From the NCBI GenBank assembly GCA_020252485.1, contig JADCCX010000008.1, positions 124,001-188,000 on the forward strand: 64,000 nt of DNA, in the 5' to 3' direction. The position numbers and the translations under genes are program-made. Below the pieces are notes generated by a model. The model had not been told where the DNA came from. It made no database searches and saw nothing but the letters and a program-made list of their open reading frames with translations. Position 1 is the stretch's first letter, and each line of letters opens with the position of its first letter. Below, in pieces: positions 21,581 through 31,065 of the stretch. This stretch comes from Methylocystis sp. (GTDB taxonomy: Bacteria > Pseudomonadota > Alphaproteobacteria > Rhizobiales > Beijerinckiaceae).

Positions 21581-21608
21581 AAAACCCCGGCGGAAGCGCC
21601 GGGGTTTT
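21581..21608. terminator. Bidirectional rho-independent terminator
   Basis: A perfect 12-base stem, AAAACCCCGGCG (21581-21592) with CGCCGGGGTTTT (21597-21608), around the loop GAAG. It lies between the TRAP binding protein and the converging molybdopterin oxidoreductase gene. The A-run and T-run allow termination in both directions. Confidence 0.85.
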
Positions 21609-21652
21609 CTCTTGCGCCGCCGGAAAGCGAGCGCTCTCTATGAGTTCACGGC

Positions 21653-23848
21653 CTAGGCATTCTCCGGCCGGTTGAACGGCAGGATCCTCACCCGCCGCTT
21701 GCTCGCCTGATAGAACGCATTCGCCACCGCGGGTCCGATGGGCGGCACGCCCGGCTCGCCCACGCCCGTCGGCGCCTGCGCCGAGGGGACGATATGCACC
21801 TCGACCTGAGGCATTTCGTCGATCCGCAGCACCTCGTAACCGTCGAAATTGCCCTGGACGACCTTGCCGCCGTCCAGCGTCAATTGTGATTTGAGCACTG
21901 CGCCAAGACCGAAGCCGACGCCGCCCTCGACCTGCGCCCGGATATTGTCCGGATTGACGGCGATCCCGCAATCGATGGCGCAGATGACCCGGTGCACCCG
22001 AGGCTGGCCATTCTCCAGCGACACCTCGGCGATCTGTGCGACAAAGGTATTGAAGCTTTCGGCAAGCGCCACGCCGCGGAACCGGCCCGCCGACAATGGC
22101 TGGCCCCAGCCCGCTTTTTCCGCTGCAAGGCGCAGCACGCCGACATGACGGGGACTGTCCTTCATCATCGCCAGACGGAACTGGATCGGGTCCTTGCCCG
22201 CCGCTTCCGCCAGCTCATCGATGAAGGCTTCGACGGCATAGGCCGTGTGGGTGGAGCCGACCGCGCGCCACCAGAGCACGGGAACGCCAACCTTGGCCGT
22301 CGTCAGGTCCACCTTCATGGCGGGGAAGGCATAGGGAAGCTTGTGCGCTCCCTCCGTCGAGGTCGGATCGACGCCATTCTTGACGTAACCTGCCTCAAAG
22401 GGCGTGCCCGTCATGATCGATTGACCGACGATATGGTTGTACCAGGCGACGACATTGCCCTCCTTGTCCAGACCGGCCTTGAGGTAATGGACATAGGCCG
22501 GGCGATAGCGCCCGCCGCGCATGTCGTTCTCGCGGTCCCATTGCACCTTGACCGGCCGGCCGCCCAGCGCCCTGGAAACCGAGACGGCCTCCTGGATGAT
22601 GTCGCCATCGGCCACGGCGCGCCGGCCGAAGCCGCCGCCGGTCTTCATGACATGCATGGTCACCCGGTCCGGCGTGACGCCCGCGACCTGCGCGGCGATC
22701 GCCTGATAGATGTCCGGCATCTGATGGCCGCCCCAGACCTCGACGCGGCCGTTCCCGATCCGCGCCACCGCGTTCAACGGCTCCAGCGCCGCATGGGCGA
22801 GATAGGGAAACTCGAAAGTCGCCTCCAGCACCTTCGCCGCCCCTTTGAAGGCGGCATCGACATTGCCGGCGGTGACCGCATTGGCGCCGCCGGGCTTCAT
22901 CGCCGTCTCGCGGTAGCTCGCCATCAGTTCGGCCGACGAGCGCTTCTCGGCGCGGCTGTCATCCCAGGCGACAGTCACCGCTTCGCGCGCCTTCAGCGCA
23001 TGCCACATATTGTCGGCGACAACCGCGATGCCGCGCGGCACCTGCACCACATCGACCACGCCCGGCATGGCCTTCGCTTTCGCGGCGTCGAAAGACTTCA
23101 CGGTAGCGCCGAACAGCGGCGGATGAATCATCACCGCCGTCAGCAGACCCGGAAGCTTCACGTCGATGGTGAAGACCTGCGCGCCCGTCGATTTGGCGCG
23201 GCTGTCCAACTTGCCGAGCACATCGCGATCCTTGCCGATATAGATCCAGTCCTTCGGGTCGCGAAGCGGGACGTTGGCGGGAATCGGCAATGCGGCCGCC
23301 TTGCTGGCCAGCGCGCCGAAAGTCGCCTGTTTCGAGCCATGACGGACGATGCCGCGCTCTACCGTGATTTCCGCCGCAGGCACTTTCCAGTCGCTGGCGG
23401 CCGCCTGCACCAGCATCAGGCGCGCGGCCGCGCCGGCTTTCCGGTAGCGGTCATAGGAGGAGGCGAGGCCCGTCGAGCCCCCGGTGCCCTGGATGGCGCC
23501 GCCCCACATCAGATTGCCGAAGGCTTTCGGGTTATTGGCGCCTCCCACCACGTCGATCTGGGACCAATCGGCCCTGAGCTCCTCGTTCACCAGCGTCGCC
23601 GTGCCGTGATAGATGCCTTGCCCCATTTCCATATGGGCGGCGGCGATCGTGACGCGGTTGTCGGCGCCGATCCGGATATAGGGCGTCAGCGCCGCCTCCG
23701 CCGGCGCCGTTGCGGACTGCGCGGATCCGGCGCTGGGACGAAAACCGATGACGAGCGCCCCGGATACCGCGGCGCTGCCCAGCAGGAAGCCGCGGCGGGA
23801 TGCTTTCGCGGCGGGCGTGTTGCGCATCATTCTGGCAAGCATGGTCAT
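21653..23848 (-). CDS. Xanthine dehydrogenase-family molybdopterin-binding subunit (IorB-like)
   Basis: 731 residues, matching isoquinoline 1-oxidoreductase beta-type aldehyde/N-heterocycle oxidoreductases. A twin-arginine signal ([20 protein letters not shown]) implies export, folded, to the periplasm. Molybdenum cofactor motifs include [14 protein letters not shown] near residue 400 and [19 protein letters not shown] near 695, whose Glu is the expected catalytic residue. The partner 2Fe-2S subunit is encoded seven bases upstream. The cytochrome c subunit often found with such enzymes is absent nearby. Substrate unknown. Confidence 0.88.
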   Translation of the reverse strand: MTMLARMMRNTPAAKASRRGFLLGSAAVSGALVIGFRPSAGSAQSATAPAEAALTPYIRIGADNRVTIAAAHMEMGQGIYHGTATLVNEELRADWSQIDVVGGANNPKAFGNLMWGGAIQGTGGSTGLASSYDRYRKAGAAARLMLVQAAASDWKVPAAEITVERGIVRHGSKQATFGALASKAAALPIPANVPLRDPKDWIYIGKDRDVLGKLDSRAKSTGAQVFTIDVKLPGLLTAVMIHPPLFGATVKSFDAAKAKAMPGVVDVVQVPRGIAVVADNMWHALKAREAVTVAWDDSRAEKRSSAELMASYRETAMKPGGANAVTAGNVDAAFKGAAKVLEATFEFPYLAHAALEPLNAVARIGNGRVEVWGGHQMPDIYQAIAAQVAGVTPDRVTMHVMKTGGGFGRRAVADGDIIQEAVSVSRALGGRPVKVQWDRENDMRGGRYRPAYVHYLKAGLDKEGNVVAWYNHIVGQSIMTGTPFEAGYVKNGVDPTSTEGAHKLPYAFPAMKVDLTTAKVGVPVLWWRAVGSTHTAYAVEAFIDELAEAAGKDPIQFRLAMMKDSPRHVGVLRLAAEKAGWGQPLSAGRFRGVALAESFNTFVAQIAEVSLENGQPRVHRVICAIDCGIAVNPDNIRAQVEGGVGFGLGAVLKSQLTLDGGKVVQGNFDGYEVLRIDEMPQVEVHIVPSAQAPTGVGEPGVPPIGPAVANAFYQASKRRVRILPFNRPENA

Positions 23849-23855
23849 ATCCCTC

Positions 23856-24311
23856 TCAGGCGAGCGAACGCGCGGCTTGATGCACGGCGCTGCGGATACG
23901 TTGATAGGTGGCGCAGCGGCAGATATTGCCGCTCAGGGCGGCATCGATATCGTTGTCCGTCGGCTTCCGGTTGCTCTCCAGCAACGCGATGGCGGCCATC
24001 ACCTGGCCGGATTGGCAATAGCCGCATTGCGGCACATCGAGATCGACCCAGGCTTTCTGAACCGCCTCGGTCACACGTCCGGAGACGCCTTCGATGGTGG
24101 TGACCGCCTTGCCGGCGACATCGGCCATCGTGGTCTGGCAGGAGCGCGTGGGCTGACCGTCGATCCAGACGGTGCAGGCGCCGCAAAGCGCCTGGCCGCA
24201 GCCGAATCTCGTGCCGGTCAGGCCAATGACATCACGGATCGCCCACAGCAGCGGCATGTCGGCTTCGACATTCGCTTCCTGCGCCCGGCCGTTCAGGGTG
24301 AAACGGATCAT
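23856..24311 (-). CDS. (2Fe-2S)-binding subunit of molybdopterin oxidoreductase (IorA-like)
   Basis: 151 residues. The N-terminal plant-type ferredoxin cluster is CGQALCGACTVWIDGQPTRSC (three ligands in the CxxxxCGxC run plus one later). The C-terminal helical cluster is CGYCQSGQ and CRCATYQRI. It transfers electrons from the molybdenum centre. It has no signal peptide, so it would be carried out through Tat with the large subunit. The ATG at 24311 is placed seven bases after GAGG; another in-frame ATG is six bases earlier. Confidence 0.9.
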   Translation of the reverse strand: MIRFTLNGRAQEANVEADMPLLWAIRDVIGLTGTRFGCGQALCGACTVWIDGQPTRSCQTTMADVAGKAVTTIEGVSGRVTEAVQKAWVDLDVPQCGYCQSGQVMAAIALLESNRKPTDNDIDAALSGNICRCATYQRIRSAVHQAARSLA

Positions 24312-24386
24312 GAGCATACCTCAAGATGGGAGTTGGAGCGGCAGGGCCGTGACGGAGCCGGCCGCAGAGCGCACGCCATAGTGCGC

Positions 24387-24593
24387 TCACGGACGACGTA
24401 GGGACTTTCGCAGGAAGTTCAAGGCGGCCGGGACGTGTTGCGCCAGCCGATTCATCAGCCGAATATCCCGCAGATTGATCTTGAACACGACATCGAGCCA
24501 GGTGCGGGCGATGGTCTCAAGCTCGACAAGAGGACCTGTATACGTGCTTGACCCAATCGGAAACTCGGAAGAGCATCCAGAATTTTCGGTCAT
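24387..24593 (-). CDS. Possible small hypothetical protein
   Basis: 68 residues from the ATG at 24593. The sequence has an ordered-looking middle (LVELETIARTWLDVVFKINLRDIRLMNRLAQHV) and a basic end. No family was recognised and the ribosome-binding site is weak. It fills the otherwise gene-free 290-base stretch between the 2Fe-2S subunit and the thermonuclease gene. The reading may be a chance frame. Confidence 0.25.
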   Translation of the reverse strand: MTENSGCSSEFPIGSSTYTGPLVELETIARTWLDVVFKINLRDIRLMNRLAQHVPAALNFLRKSLRRP

Positions 24594-24603
24594 TTTTCGG
24601 GAC

Positions 24604-25122
24604 CTATCTGTCGGATCGGGGGTGGCGCGCGCGCCAGGCGGCGGGCCGCTCGAATTCACCCGCCCAAAGACCCCGATAGGCGGCGCTTGCCTCGGCCTCC
24701 TCAAGCGCATAGGCGCCCAAACCAACCGCATGTCCCTCCCGCACCATCGCCGCGTTCACGTCGATGCCTCTCACCCGGCATCGGACCAGGAGGCGGCCAT
24801 AGCGATCGCGCTCGGAGCCGATGCAGGTGGTCAGTCCCGAGGAGAGCAGGCGCCGCAACGCCGTTCTGGCTTCGCGGCCGCAGGGCGTTTCGCGGCTGGA
24901 AACGGTGCAGGTCTGCAGCAGCTCCGGCGCATCGATGCCCTTCAGCCGCAGTTCCTCTCCTGCGACACGCAGGCTGTCACCGTCGATGGCCTCCGCCTGG
25001 CCTGTGATTTCCTGTTCAGGACCGCCCCGCAGCATCAACAGAAGCACGGCCGCGAACAGAAGGAGCGTCACTGCGGCAAGCGCGCCGGAACGGCGGCGAA
25101 AAGTGGCGTCGGAGGCCATCAT
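24604..25122 (-). CDS. Thermonuclease (SNase-like) family protein, membrane-anchored
   Basis: 172 residues. A single N-terminal membrane helix (GALAAVTLLLFAAVLLLML) anchors it facing the periplasm. The staphylococcal nuclease-like fold shows EAIDGDSLRVAGEELRLKGIDAPEL and SERDRYGRLLVRCRV, including Asp and Arg residues of the active-site segments. Members hydrolyse nucleic acids or have lost activity. The start is uncertain: ATG at 25122 or a TTG 30 bases upstream that has a better AAGGA. Confidence 0.8.
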   Translation of the reverse strand: MMASDATFRRRSGALAAVTLLLFAAVLLLMLRGGPEQEITGQAEAIDGDSLRVAGEELRLKGIDAPELLQTCTVSSRETPCGREARTALRRLLSSGLTTCIGSERDRYGRLLVRCRVRGIDVNAAMVREGHAVGLGAYALEEAEASAAYRGLWAGEFERPAAWRARHPRSDR

Positions 25123-25237
25123 GATGGTCGATTCATGTTGAATTTCCTTCAATCTGTCAGGAACGTTTTAACGATCTCCTGCAATGCTGCCGCACGCGAA
25201 GCTGCGTCAGGGCCGCGGGTAGGGTTGCGTTCCGTTC

Positions 25238-26743
25238 ATGACACATTTGACCGCCGATCTTGTCGACCGAAGAAAGGCCTCGGAAGATCGGCGCAGGACG
25301 GAGCATCTTGGCCGGAAAACCGCCATCCATGCGGCGCGCGAGAAACTAACCTCGACCACCGGACTCGCGGAGGTCTTCGAGAACGAAACCCTGCGGCTTT
25401 TCGCCAGCAGCAAGGCATCGTCCTGCATTCCGCTGTCGGTCTATACGGCCCTGATCGGATTGTGCCTTACATTCTGGGCGCCGCCCGTCATCGCCATCCT
25501 CTGGTCGGCGATCAGCATCAGCGCCATCATGCTGGGCGCGCTGGTGGCGCAGCGGCTCATCGCCAACCCGCATAACGGCAGTTTAGCGGCCTGGAAAAGC
25601 CGCTTTCTTGCAATCGAAAGCTTCCAGAGCGCCGTCTGGTCAAGCGTCGTTGTCTTTTCAGTGATTTCGAACGGCGATCTGCTGCGCTATTTTCTAATGG
25701 TGGCCCTGCTGATCTATGGCAGCACCAGCAGCATTCTGGCCTCCAGCATCCGTCACGCCATCTACCTCAGCATCATGCCCGTGCTGATGGGCATCGCCAC
25801 CCTTGCCATCATGTGCAACGATGTCGGAAAATACATGCTGGCCATCCTTGGCTCCGGCGCCCTGATCTTCAACCTTTTCCTTGCGCTCCGGGTGCACCAG
25901 ACAACGATCGAAAGCCTGGGGTTTCGGGCCGAGAAAGACGCCCTCATCGGCGCGCTCGAAGAGGCCAACGCGAGGCATGACGAGGCACGCCGCCGCGCGG
26001 AGGAAGCCAATCTCGCGAAATCCCTTTTCCTGGCGACAATGAGCCACGAACTCCGCACGCCGCTCAACGCCATCCTCGGCTTTTCCGAAGTGATGAAGAG
26101 CGAGCTGTTCGGCCCCCATTCGATCGAGCAATACAAGGAATACTCAACCGATATCCATTCTTCAGGTGAGCATCTTCTCAACATCATCAACGAGATCCTG
26201 GACCTGTCCAGGATCGAGGCTGGCCGCTACGAGTTGCAGGAAGAGGCCGTTGATCTGGCCGCCATCGCGGAAGATTGCCGCCATATGCTCAGCATGCGCG
26301 CCCGCGCGAAGTCGATCAACCTCAAGACCGTACTTGAATCCGGTCTGCCGAAACTCTGGGCTGACGAGCGCGCTGTCCGCCAGATCATCATCAATCTGCT
26401 GGGGAACGCCATCAAGTTCACGCCGCAGGGCGGCGAGGTGACGATCAAGGCCGGCTGGACGACGCAGGGCGCGCAATATGTCGCGATCCGCGATACGGGT
26501 CCGGGCATCCCCGATGACGAGTTGCCGACGGTGCTCGAATCCTTCAGCCGCGGCTCGATCGCGATCAAGACCGCCGAACAGGGGACCGGCCTCGGGCTCC
26601 CCATCGTCAAGGGCCTCGTCGATATTCACGGCGGACAGTTCCAGCTCCGTTCGAAACTTCGTGAGGGCACCGAGGTGATCGTCATCTTCCCGGTGGAGCG
26701 CGTTATGGAGCCGCTCGGCCCGATGCAGCAAAGCGTCGGCTAG
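25238..26743 (+). CDS. Membrane sensor histidine kinase
   Basis: 501 residues. A coil-rich start is followed by about six hydrophobic segments between residues 62 and 215, a short coiled coil (EEANARHDEARRRAEEANLAKS), then the HisKA box ATMSHELRTPLNAILGF with the phospho-accepting His near 270. The HATPase domain has N (NLLGNAIKFTPQGG), G1 (DTGPGIPDDE) and G2 (GTGLGLPIVKGLV) boxes. No response regulator is adjacent, so it is an orphan kinase. The catalytic part resembles the PdhS/PleC/DivJ group of alphaproteobacteria. Confidence 0.9.
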   Translation: MTHLTADLVDRRKASEDRRRTEHLGRKTAIHAAREKLTSTTGLAEVFENETLRLFASSKASSCIPLSVYTALIGLCLTFWAPPVIAILWSAISISAIMLGALVAQRLIANPHNGSLAAWKSRFLAIESFQSAVWSSVVVFSVISNGDLLRYFLMVALLIYGSTSSILASSIRHAIYLSIMPVLMGIATLAIMCNDVGKYMLAILGSGALIFNLFLALRVHQTTIESLGFRAEKDALIGALEEANARHDEARRRAEEANLAKSLFLATMSHELRTPLNAILGFSEVMKSELFGPHSIEQYKEYSTDIHSSGEHLLNIINEILDLSRIEAGRYELQEEAVDLAAIAEDCRHMLSMRARAKSINLKTVLESGLPKLWADERAVRQIIINLLGNAIKFTPQGGEVTIKAGWTTQGAQYVAIRDTGPGIPDDELPTVLESFSRGSIAIKTAEQGTGLGLPIVKGLVDIHGGQFQLRSKLREGTEVIVIFPVERVMEPLGPMQQSVG

Positions 26744-26774
26744 ATGTCGAGCCAAAATACGGCAGCAGGGGCGA

Positions 26775-27794
26775 TCAACCCTTTCCGGAAACCTTCGCCT
26801 GATCGAAGGTCGCCATGCCGGTGTTGCAGGCGACGGCCGCCCGCACGATGGCCGCCGCCAGCGCGGCGCCGCTCCCCTCCCCAAGCCGCATGCCGAGATC
26901 GAGGATGGGTTTGAGGTTGAGGTGGTCGAGGACGGCCCGATGGGCGCCCTCCGCCGAGACATGCCCGGCAAGGCAATGGCCGAGCGCCGAGGCATCCATC
27001 GCATGCAGGATGGCGGCGGCGGCTGTGACCACATAACCGTCGAGGATGACGGGCACGTTCTGCAGGCGGGCGGCGAGGATTGCACCGGCGATCGCCGCAA
27101 TTTCGCGCCCGCCGAGCCGCCGCAGTATTTCAAGCGGATCGCTGAGATGGCTCCCGTGCAGGGCGACCGCCTTTTCGACAGCCGCCACCTTGCGGGCCAT
27201 GCCAGCATCGTCGATGCCTGTTCCCCGGCCCACCCAATCAGCGGCCTTGCCGCCGTAAAGGGCGTGATAGATCGCCGCAGCGACGGTCGTGTTGCCGATG
27301 CCCATCTCGCCGAGGCAGAGGAGATCGCTGCCGCCCGCCGTCGCCTCCATGCCGAAGGCGATCGTCGCCGCTGCCGCCTTTTCATCGAGCGCGGCCTCCT
27401 CGGTGATATCCCGCGTCGGATGATCGAGCGCCAGATCGAAGACCTTGAGGCCGATATCGAAAGTGGCGCAGATCTGATTGATGGCCGCGCCGCCGGCCGC
27501 GAAATTCTCCATCATCTGGCGCGTCACCTCCTGCGGGAAGGGCGACACCCCCTGCTTCACCACGCCGTGGTTCGCGGCGAAGACCGCGACCAGCGGGCGC
27601 GTGATGGCGGGCGTTGCGTTGCGCTGCCAGCCGGCGATGAAGGCGGCGATGTCCTCCAGCCGCCCGAGCGAGCCCGCAGGCTTCGTGAGCTGAGCATCCC
27701 GCGCCCTGACAGCCGCGATGGCCGCCTCGTCCGGCCCCCGCATCATGCCGACCAGCGCGCGGATATCGTCGAATGGAAGGCCTGTGGCGGACAT
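26775..27794 (-). CDS. cobT: Nicotinate-nucleotide--dimethylbenzimidazole phosphoribosyltransferase
   Basis: 339 residues. It makes alpha-ribazole phosphate from dimethylbenzimidazole and nicotinate mononucleotide for the lower ligand of cobalamin. CobT motifs are visible: KPAGSLGRLEDIAAFIAGWQ, FAANHGVVKQGVSPFPQEVT, CLGEMGIGNTTVAAA, and the C-terminal LGEGSGA whose Glu corresponds to the catalytic Glu of Salmonella CobT. I chose the ATG at 27794 (MSATGLPFDD). It is divergent from cobS with a 92-bp gap; no cobalamin riboswitch is visible in that gap. Confidence 0.95.
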   Translation of the reverse strand: MSATGLPFDDIRALVGMMRGPDEAAIAAVRARDAQLTKPAGSLGRLEDIAAFIAGWQRNATPAITRPLVAVFAANHGVVKQGVSPFPQEVTRQMMENFAAGGAAINQICATFDIGLKVFDLALDHPTRDITEEAALDEKAAAATIAFGMEATAGGSDLLCLGEMGIGNTTVAAAIYHALYGGKAADWVGRGTGIDDAGMARKVAAVEKAVALHGSHLSDPLEILRRLGGREIAAIAGAILAARLQNVPVILDGYVVTAAAAILHAMDASALGHCLAGHVSAEGAHRAVLDHLNLKPILDLGMRLGEGSGAALAAAIVRAAVACNTGMATFDQAKVSGKG

Positions 27795-27886
27795 GGCTGG
27801 CAACCTGGCGGGAAAAGCTGACCGGAGATGTCGTCTGACGACGCATTGCCTGTTAGACGGAACAGGGATGAGTTGAAAGACCACGA

Positions 27887-28750
27887 TTGGACCAGCCGGA
27901 TACAAGCGACGCGGTTGCGCAGCCATCTCCGCTCGGCGGCTGGCGGGCCCTGCTGCGCGATCTCTTCCAGATGGTCCGGTTCTATTCGCGTCTGCCGTTG
28001 CCCCGCCTCCCCTTCGAGGCCGACGCCCATGCGATCCCGGATTTCAGAACCGCGCCGCGGTTCCTGCCCATCGCGGGGTTGATCATCGGCGTTCCGGCAG
28101 CAGCGATCCTGTACGGCGCGCTCCGCCTTGGGCTGCCGCCGTTTATCGCCTCGGCGCTCGCCGTCGCCACAGCGGTGATCGCGACAGGAGCGATGCACGA
28201 GGACGGACTCGCGGATACGTTCGACGGGCTGGGCGGGGGCTGGACGCCCGAGCGGCGGCTGGAGATCATGAAGGACAGCCGCATCGGCGCCTATGGCGCG
28301 GCCGCGCTGATCCTCTCCCTGACGCTGCGCATTACGGCGCTTGCGGCCCTGGCGGAGCGGACGGGTCCGGGGGCAGCCGCGCTCCTCATGCTCGCGGCTG
28401 CGGCATGGTCGCGCACCATTGCGCTCCTGCCGCTCGTGCTGTTGGCGCCCGCGCGGCCTGACGGGGCCTCAGCTGCGGTGGGCCGGCCTTCGGCGCGGAC
28501 CTTCGCGACAGCGCTGGCACTGGCTTTCGCAAGCATCGGCACGCTCATCCTGCCATTCGGAGCCTTCTCAGGCGGAATCCTCTTGGGCATCCTCCTCGGG
28601 CTCTTGCTTGGCGCCGGGCTGGCGCTCGCCATTACCGGTTGGGCCTGGCGCGCGATCCATGGCCAGACCGGCGACATCGCGGGCGCTTGTCAGCAGATTG
28701 CCGAGATTGCATTCTACGTAGGATTGCTTATCGTCGTTGCCAATGGATAA
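27887..28750 (+). CDS. cobS: Adenosylcobinamide-GDP ribazoletransferase (cobalamin synthase)
   Basis: 287 residues, an integral inner-membrane protein with about six or seven helices. CobS motifs are FYSRLPLPRLP near residue 33, GAMHEDGLADTFDGLGGG near 101-118 (Asp-rich Mg site) and KDSRIGAYGAAALIL near 130. It joins adenosylcobinamide-GDP with alpha-ribazole (phosphate) in the last stage of cobalamin synthesis, next to divergent cobT. The TTG at 27887 is the best start; the family N-terminus begins about 25 residues later. Confidence 0.93.
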   Translation: MDQPDTSDAVAQPSPLGGWRALLRDLFQMVRFYSRLPLPRLPFEADAHAIPDFRTAPRFLPIAGLIIGVPAAAILYGALRLGLPPFIASALAVATAVIATGAMHEDGLADTFDGLGGGWTPERRLEIMKDSRIGAYGAAALILSLTLRITALAALAERTGPGAAALLMLAAAAWSRTIALLPLVLLAPARPDGASAAVGRPSARTFATALALAFASIGTLILPFGAFSGGILLGILLGLLLGAGLALAITGWAWRAIHGQTGDIAGACQQIAEIAFYVGLLIVVANG

Positions 28751-28931
28751 CGCCCCTTCGCCTTGCGTGAAAATCTGCAGCCTTGATCCGCAGCAGGGAG
28801 TTTGCTCCGGCTGCGGCAGGACGCTCGCCGAAATCAGCGGCTGGATCCGATATGGCCAGGACGAGCGGCTGATGGTTTTGGCGCTGCTTCCCGGCAGGCT
28901 GAAACGGCTGCGGGAGCGCGAAGCAGCCTGA
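28743..28931 (+). CDS. DUF1289 domain small cysteine-rich protein
   Basis: 62 residues. SPCVKICSLDPQQGVCSGCGRTLAEISGW shows the four-cysteine pattern C-x3-C-x8-C-x2-C of DUF1289, probably a metal site. It overlaps the end of cobS by eight bases and abuts the next gene, so the three are one transcription unit. The molecular function of the family is unknown. Confidence 0.88.
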   Translation: MDNAPSPCVKICSLDPQQGVCSGCGRTLAEISGWIRYGQDERLMVLALLPGRLKRLREREAA

Positions 28932-29627
28932 ATGATTCCCGTCATCATCATCGGGGTGGCGATTGCGCTGGCGATCATCGCCACTATCACGGGCAGCGAC
29001 AAACCCCTCGGCCTTGATCTTGAAACCATGATGCCGGTGCTGGGCGCCGTGCTGATGGCGCTGGTCATCGGGGCGGGCGCCATCGGCAGCTACCGCGGCA
29101 AGTTCGGCGAAGGCCTGAAGGCGCTCTTCGCCTGGCTGGCCATCGGCCTCGTCGTCATTGCGGGCTATGCCTACCGGTTCGAGCTCGCCTCGGTCGGCAA
29201 CCGTGTGGTCGGCGCCGTGGTGCCGGGCGTGATGCTGTTCGGCTCGGGCGGCGAGGTCACGGTCTCGCGCAGCGCCGACGGGCAATTCCATTTCACAGCG
29301 CTCGCCAACGGCCGGCCGATCCGCATGATGTTCGATACAGGCGCTTCCAGCGTCGTGCTGACCTACGAGGATGCGCTGGCGATGGGCCTCAGGCTCAACG
29401 AAGCCGATTTCACCATCAATGTGCGCACCGCCAACGGCATCACGCGGGCCGCGCCGGTGACGCTTGCCAGCCTCGAGATCGGCGGCGTGCGCGAGGAGGG
29501 CGTGCGCGCCATGGTCGCGCAGGCGGGACGGCTGTCGGAAAACCTGCTCGGCATGACCTTCCTCGAGCGGCTCTCATCCTATGAGGTGCGGGGCGATCAG
29601 CTCACCCTGCGCGGCCGCGGACAGTAA
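28932..29627 (+). CDS. Membrane-anchored retropepsin-like aspartic protease (TIGR02281 family)
   Basis: 231 residues. Three N-terminal helices (about residues 2-20, 34-52 and 63-80) are followed by a periplasmic clan AA domain with the catalytic motif MMFDTGASSVVLT near residue 135 and a later ALAMGLRL. The C-terminal LLGMTFLERLSSYEV matches the family's second conserved block. It probably dimerises to form one active site. Its start directly follows the DUF1289 stop (TGAATG). Substrate unknown. Confidence 0.85.
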   Translation: MIPVIIIGVAIALAIIATITGSDKPLGLDLETMMPVLGAVLMALVIGAGAIGSYRGKFGEGLKALFAWLAIGLVVIAGYAYRFELASVGNRVVGAVVPGVMLFGSGGEVTVSRSADGQFHFTALANGRPIRMMFDTGASSVVLTYEDALAMGLRLNEADFTINVRTANGITRAAPVTLASLEIGGVREEGVRAMVAQAGRLSENLLGMTFLERLSSYEVRGDQLTLRGRGQ

Positions 29628-29629
29628 CC

Positions 29630-30064
29630 TCAGCCGACGCTGCCGGGCTTCGCTTCAAGCCGCATCATTGTGGCCGTGATGATGGCGACCGTCGAGGCCT
29701 TGTCGCCCTCATAGGCGGTCACCTCGCCCTGGGTGACGGTCAGCGTCCGGCCCGCCTTGATTACCCGGCCTTCAGCGACGAAGCGATCGCCCTTCGCGGG
29801 CGCCATCAGGTTCACCTTGAACTCGACCGTCAGGACGGAGGAATTCTCCGGCATCATTGAGAAGGCAGCGTAACCGCAGGCGCTGTCGGCGATGGCCGTC
29901 ACCACGCCCGCATGCAGGAAGCCATGCTGCTGGCAGATATGCTTCGCATAGGGCAGCGCAATGACGGCGCGGCCCTCCCCGATGCTTTCGAGCGTGGCGC
30001 CGATGGTCGCCATGATCGTCTGGCGATTGAAGCTCTCGCGGATCAGGGCGGCCCGGTCGCTCAT
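29630..30064 (-). CDS. PaaI-type hotdog thioesterase
   Basis: 144 residues with a single hotdog domain. HGFLHAGVVTAIADSACGYAA near residues 47-67 is the PaaI/YigI thioesterase signature, and LTVEFKVNLMAPAKGDRF follows as in acyl-CoA thioesterases. It would hydrolyse an acyl- or aryl-CoA. Its start overlaps the stop of dusA by four bases, so it is translated with dusA. Specific substrate unknown. Confidence 0.88.
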   Translation of the reverse strand: MSDRAALIRESFNRQTIMATIGATLESIGEGRAVIALPYAKHICQQHGFLHAGVVTAIADSACGYAAFSMMPENSSVLTVEFKVNLMAPAKGDRFVAEGRVIKAGRTLTVTQGEVTAYEGDKASTVAIITATMMRLEAKPGSVG

Positions 30065-31065
30065 GCGGCGACATCCTCCTCGCGCCGCGCCATGGCGCCG
30101 CGCACGATCGCGATGGCGGCGTCATATTCGCCAAGGCCCGCGCCGGGCTTCAGCCCTTCGGTCGAGAGATAGCGGCGGTAAAGCCGCGCGCCGGGCCGGC
30201 CGGGGAAGAGCCCCAGCAGATGCTTGGTGATGCTATGCAGCCGGACGCCGCCTTCAAGCTGCTCCGCCACATAGGGCCGGAAGGCGGCGAGCGCCTCGAA
30301 GGCATCGGCGACGGGTGCGGGCTCGCCGAACAGTTCCGGATCGACGCCCAGCAGCATCTCCGGGTTCTGATAGGCGGCGCGGCCCACCATGATCCCATCC
30401 ATGATGGCAAGCTGCTCCCTGCCCTCCGCCAGGGTCGCGATCCCGCCATTGATCGCCATCGGCTGCGCCGGAAATGCCCGCTTCAGCCGATGCACCAGCG
30501 CATAATCGAGCGGCGGCACCTCGCGGTTCTCCTTGGGAGAGAGCCCCTGCAGCCAGGCCTTGCGGGCATGCACGACCATTGCATCGCTGCCCGCCGCGAT
30601 CACCTTTTCGGCCAGGGTGAAAAGCGCTTCTTCCGGGTCCTGATCATCGACCCCGATCCGGCACTTGACCGTGACGGGAATAGGCACCGCCGCCTTCATC
30701 GCGGCCACGCATTCCGCCACGAGGTCCGGCTCGCGCATCAGGCAGGCGCCGAAATGGCCGCCCTGCACGCGGTCGGACGGGCAGCCGCAATTGAGGTTGA
30801 TCTCGGCGTAGCCTTCTGCGGCGCAAATCCGCGCGGCCTCGGCGAGCTTCGCCGGCTCCGAGCCGCCAAGCTGCACCGCGACGGGCTGCTCATGCGCGCC
30901 AAAGCCGATGATGCGCGCGCGGTCGCCATGGATCACGGCGCCGGGCGTCACCATCTCCGTATAGAGGCGCGCCCGCCGCGAGAGGATGCGATGGAAGGAC
31001 CGGCAATGCCGATCCGTCCAGTCCATCATCGGGGCAATTGAAAACTTCCATTTATTTTCCATCAT
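30061..31065 (-). CDS. dusA: tRNA-dihydrouridine(20/20a) synthase DusA (5' end rebuilt by an inserted element)
   Basis: 334 residues. An FMN enzyme that reduces U20/U20a in tRNA D-loops. Motifs are [17 protein letters not shown] at the N-terminus, EINLNCGCPSDRVQGG with the catalytic Cys near 95, and INGGIATLAEG near 210. The first ten residues (MMENKWKFSI) are encoded by AT-rich DNA unlike the rest. Codons from about residue 11 to 44 lie in a 102-bp sequence repeated at 34621-34722, where a second, truncated dusA start occurs. The gene was therefore disrupted and restored by an integrating element that supplied a new start and promoter. Confidence 0.95.
   Translation of the reverse strand: MMENKWKFSIAPMMDWTDRHCRSFHRILSRRARLYTEMVTPGAVIHGDRARIIGFGAHEQPVAVQLGGSEPAKLAEAARICAAEGYAEINLNCGCPSDRVQGGHFGACLMREPDLVAECVAAMKAAVPIPVTVKCRIGVDDQDPEEALFTLAEKVIAAGSDAMVVHARKAWLQGLSPKENREVPPLDYALVHRLKRAFPAQPMAINGGIATLAEGREQLAIMDGIMVGRAAYQNPEMLLGVDPELFGEPAPVADAFEALAAFRPYVAEQLEGGVRLHSITKHLLGLFPGRPGARLYRRYLSTEGLKPGAGLGEYDAAIAIVRGAMARREEDVAA
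30934..31035. repeat. Left copy of 102-bp direct repeat (dusA attachment-like site)
   Basis: 102 bases of dusA 5' coding sequence, repeated in the same orientation at 34621-34722 with only two mismatches (30982 G against C; 31012 A against G). The similarity ends sharply after GGGGC at 31035. This is the expected scar of site-specific integration into the 5' end of dusA. Confidence 0.88.

Noticed and set aside
21992-24103. A 703-codon open frame on the plus strand
   Set aside because: It is antisense to the molybdopterin subunit, whose motifs are clear; the plus-strand translation is Arg/His-rich and without family features.
27795-27886. Possible cobalamin riboswitch between cobT and cobS
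   Set aside because: The 92-base gap is too short and lacks the conserved B12-box sequence.
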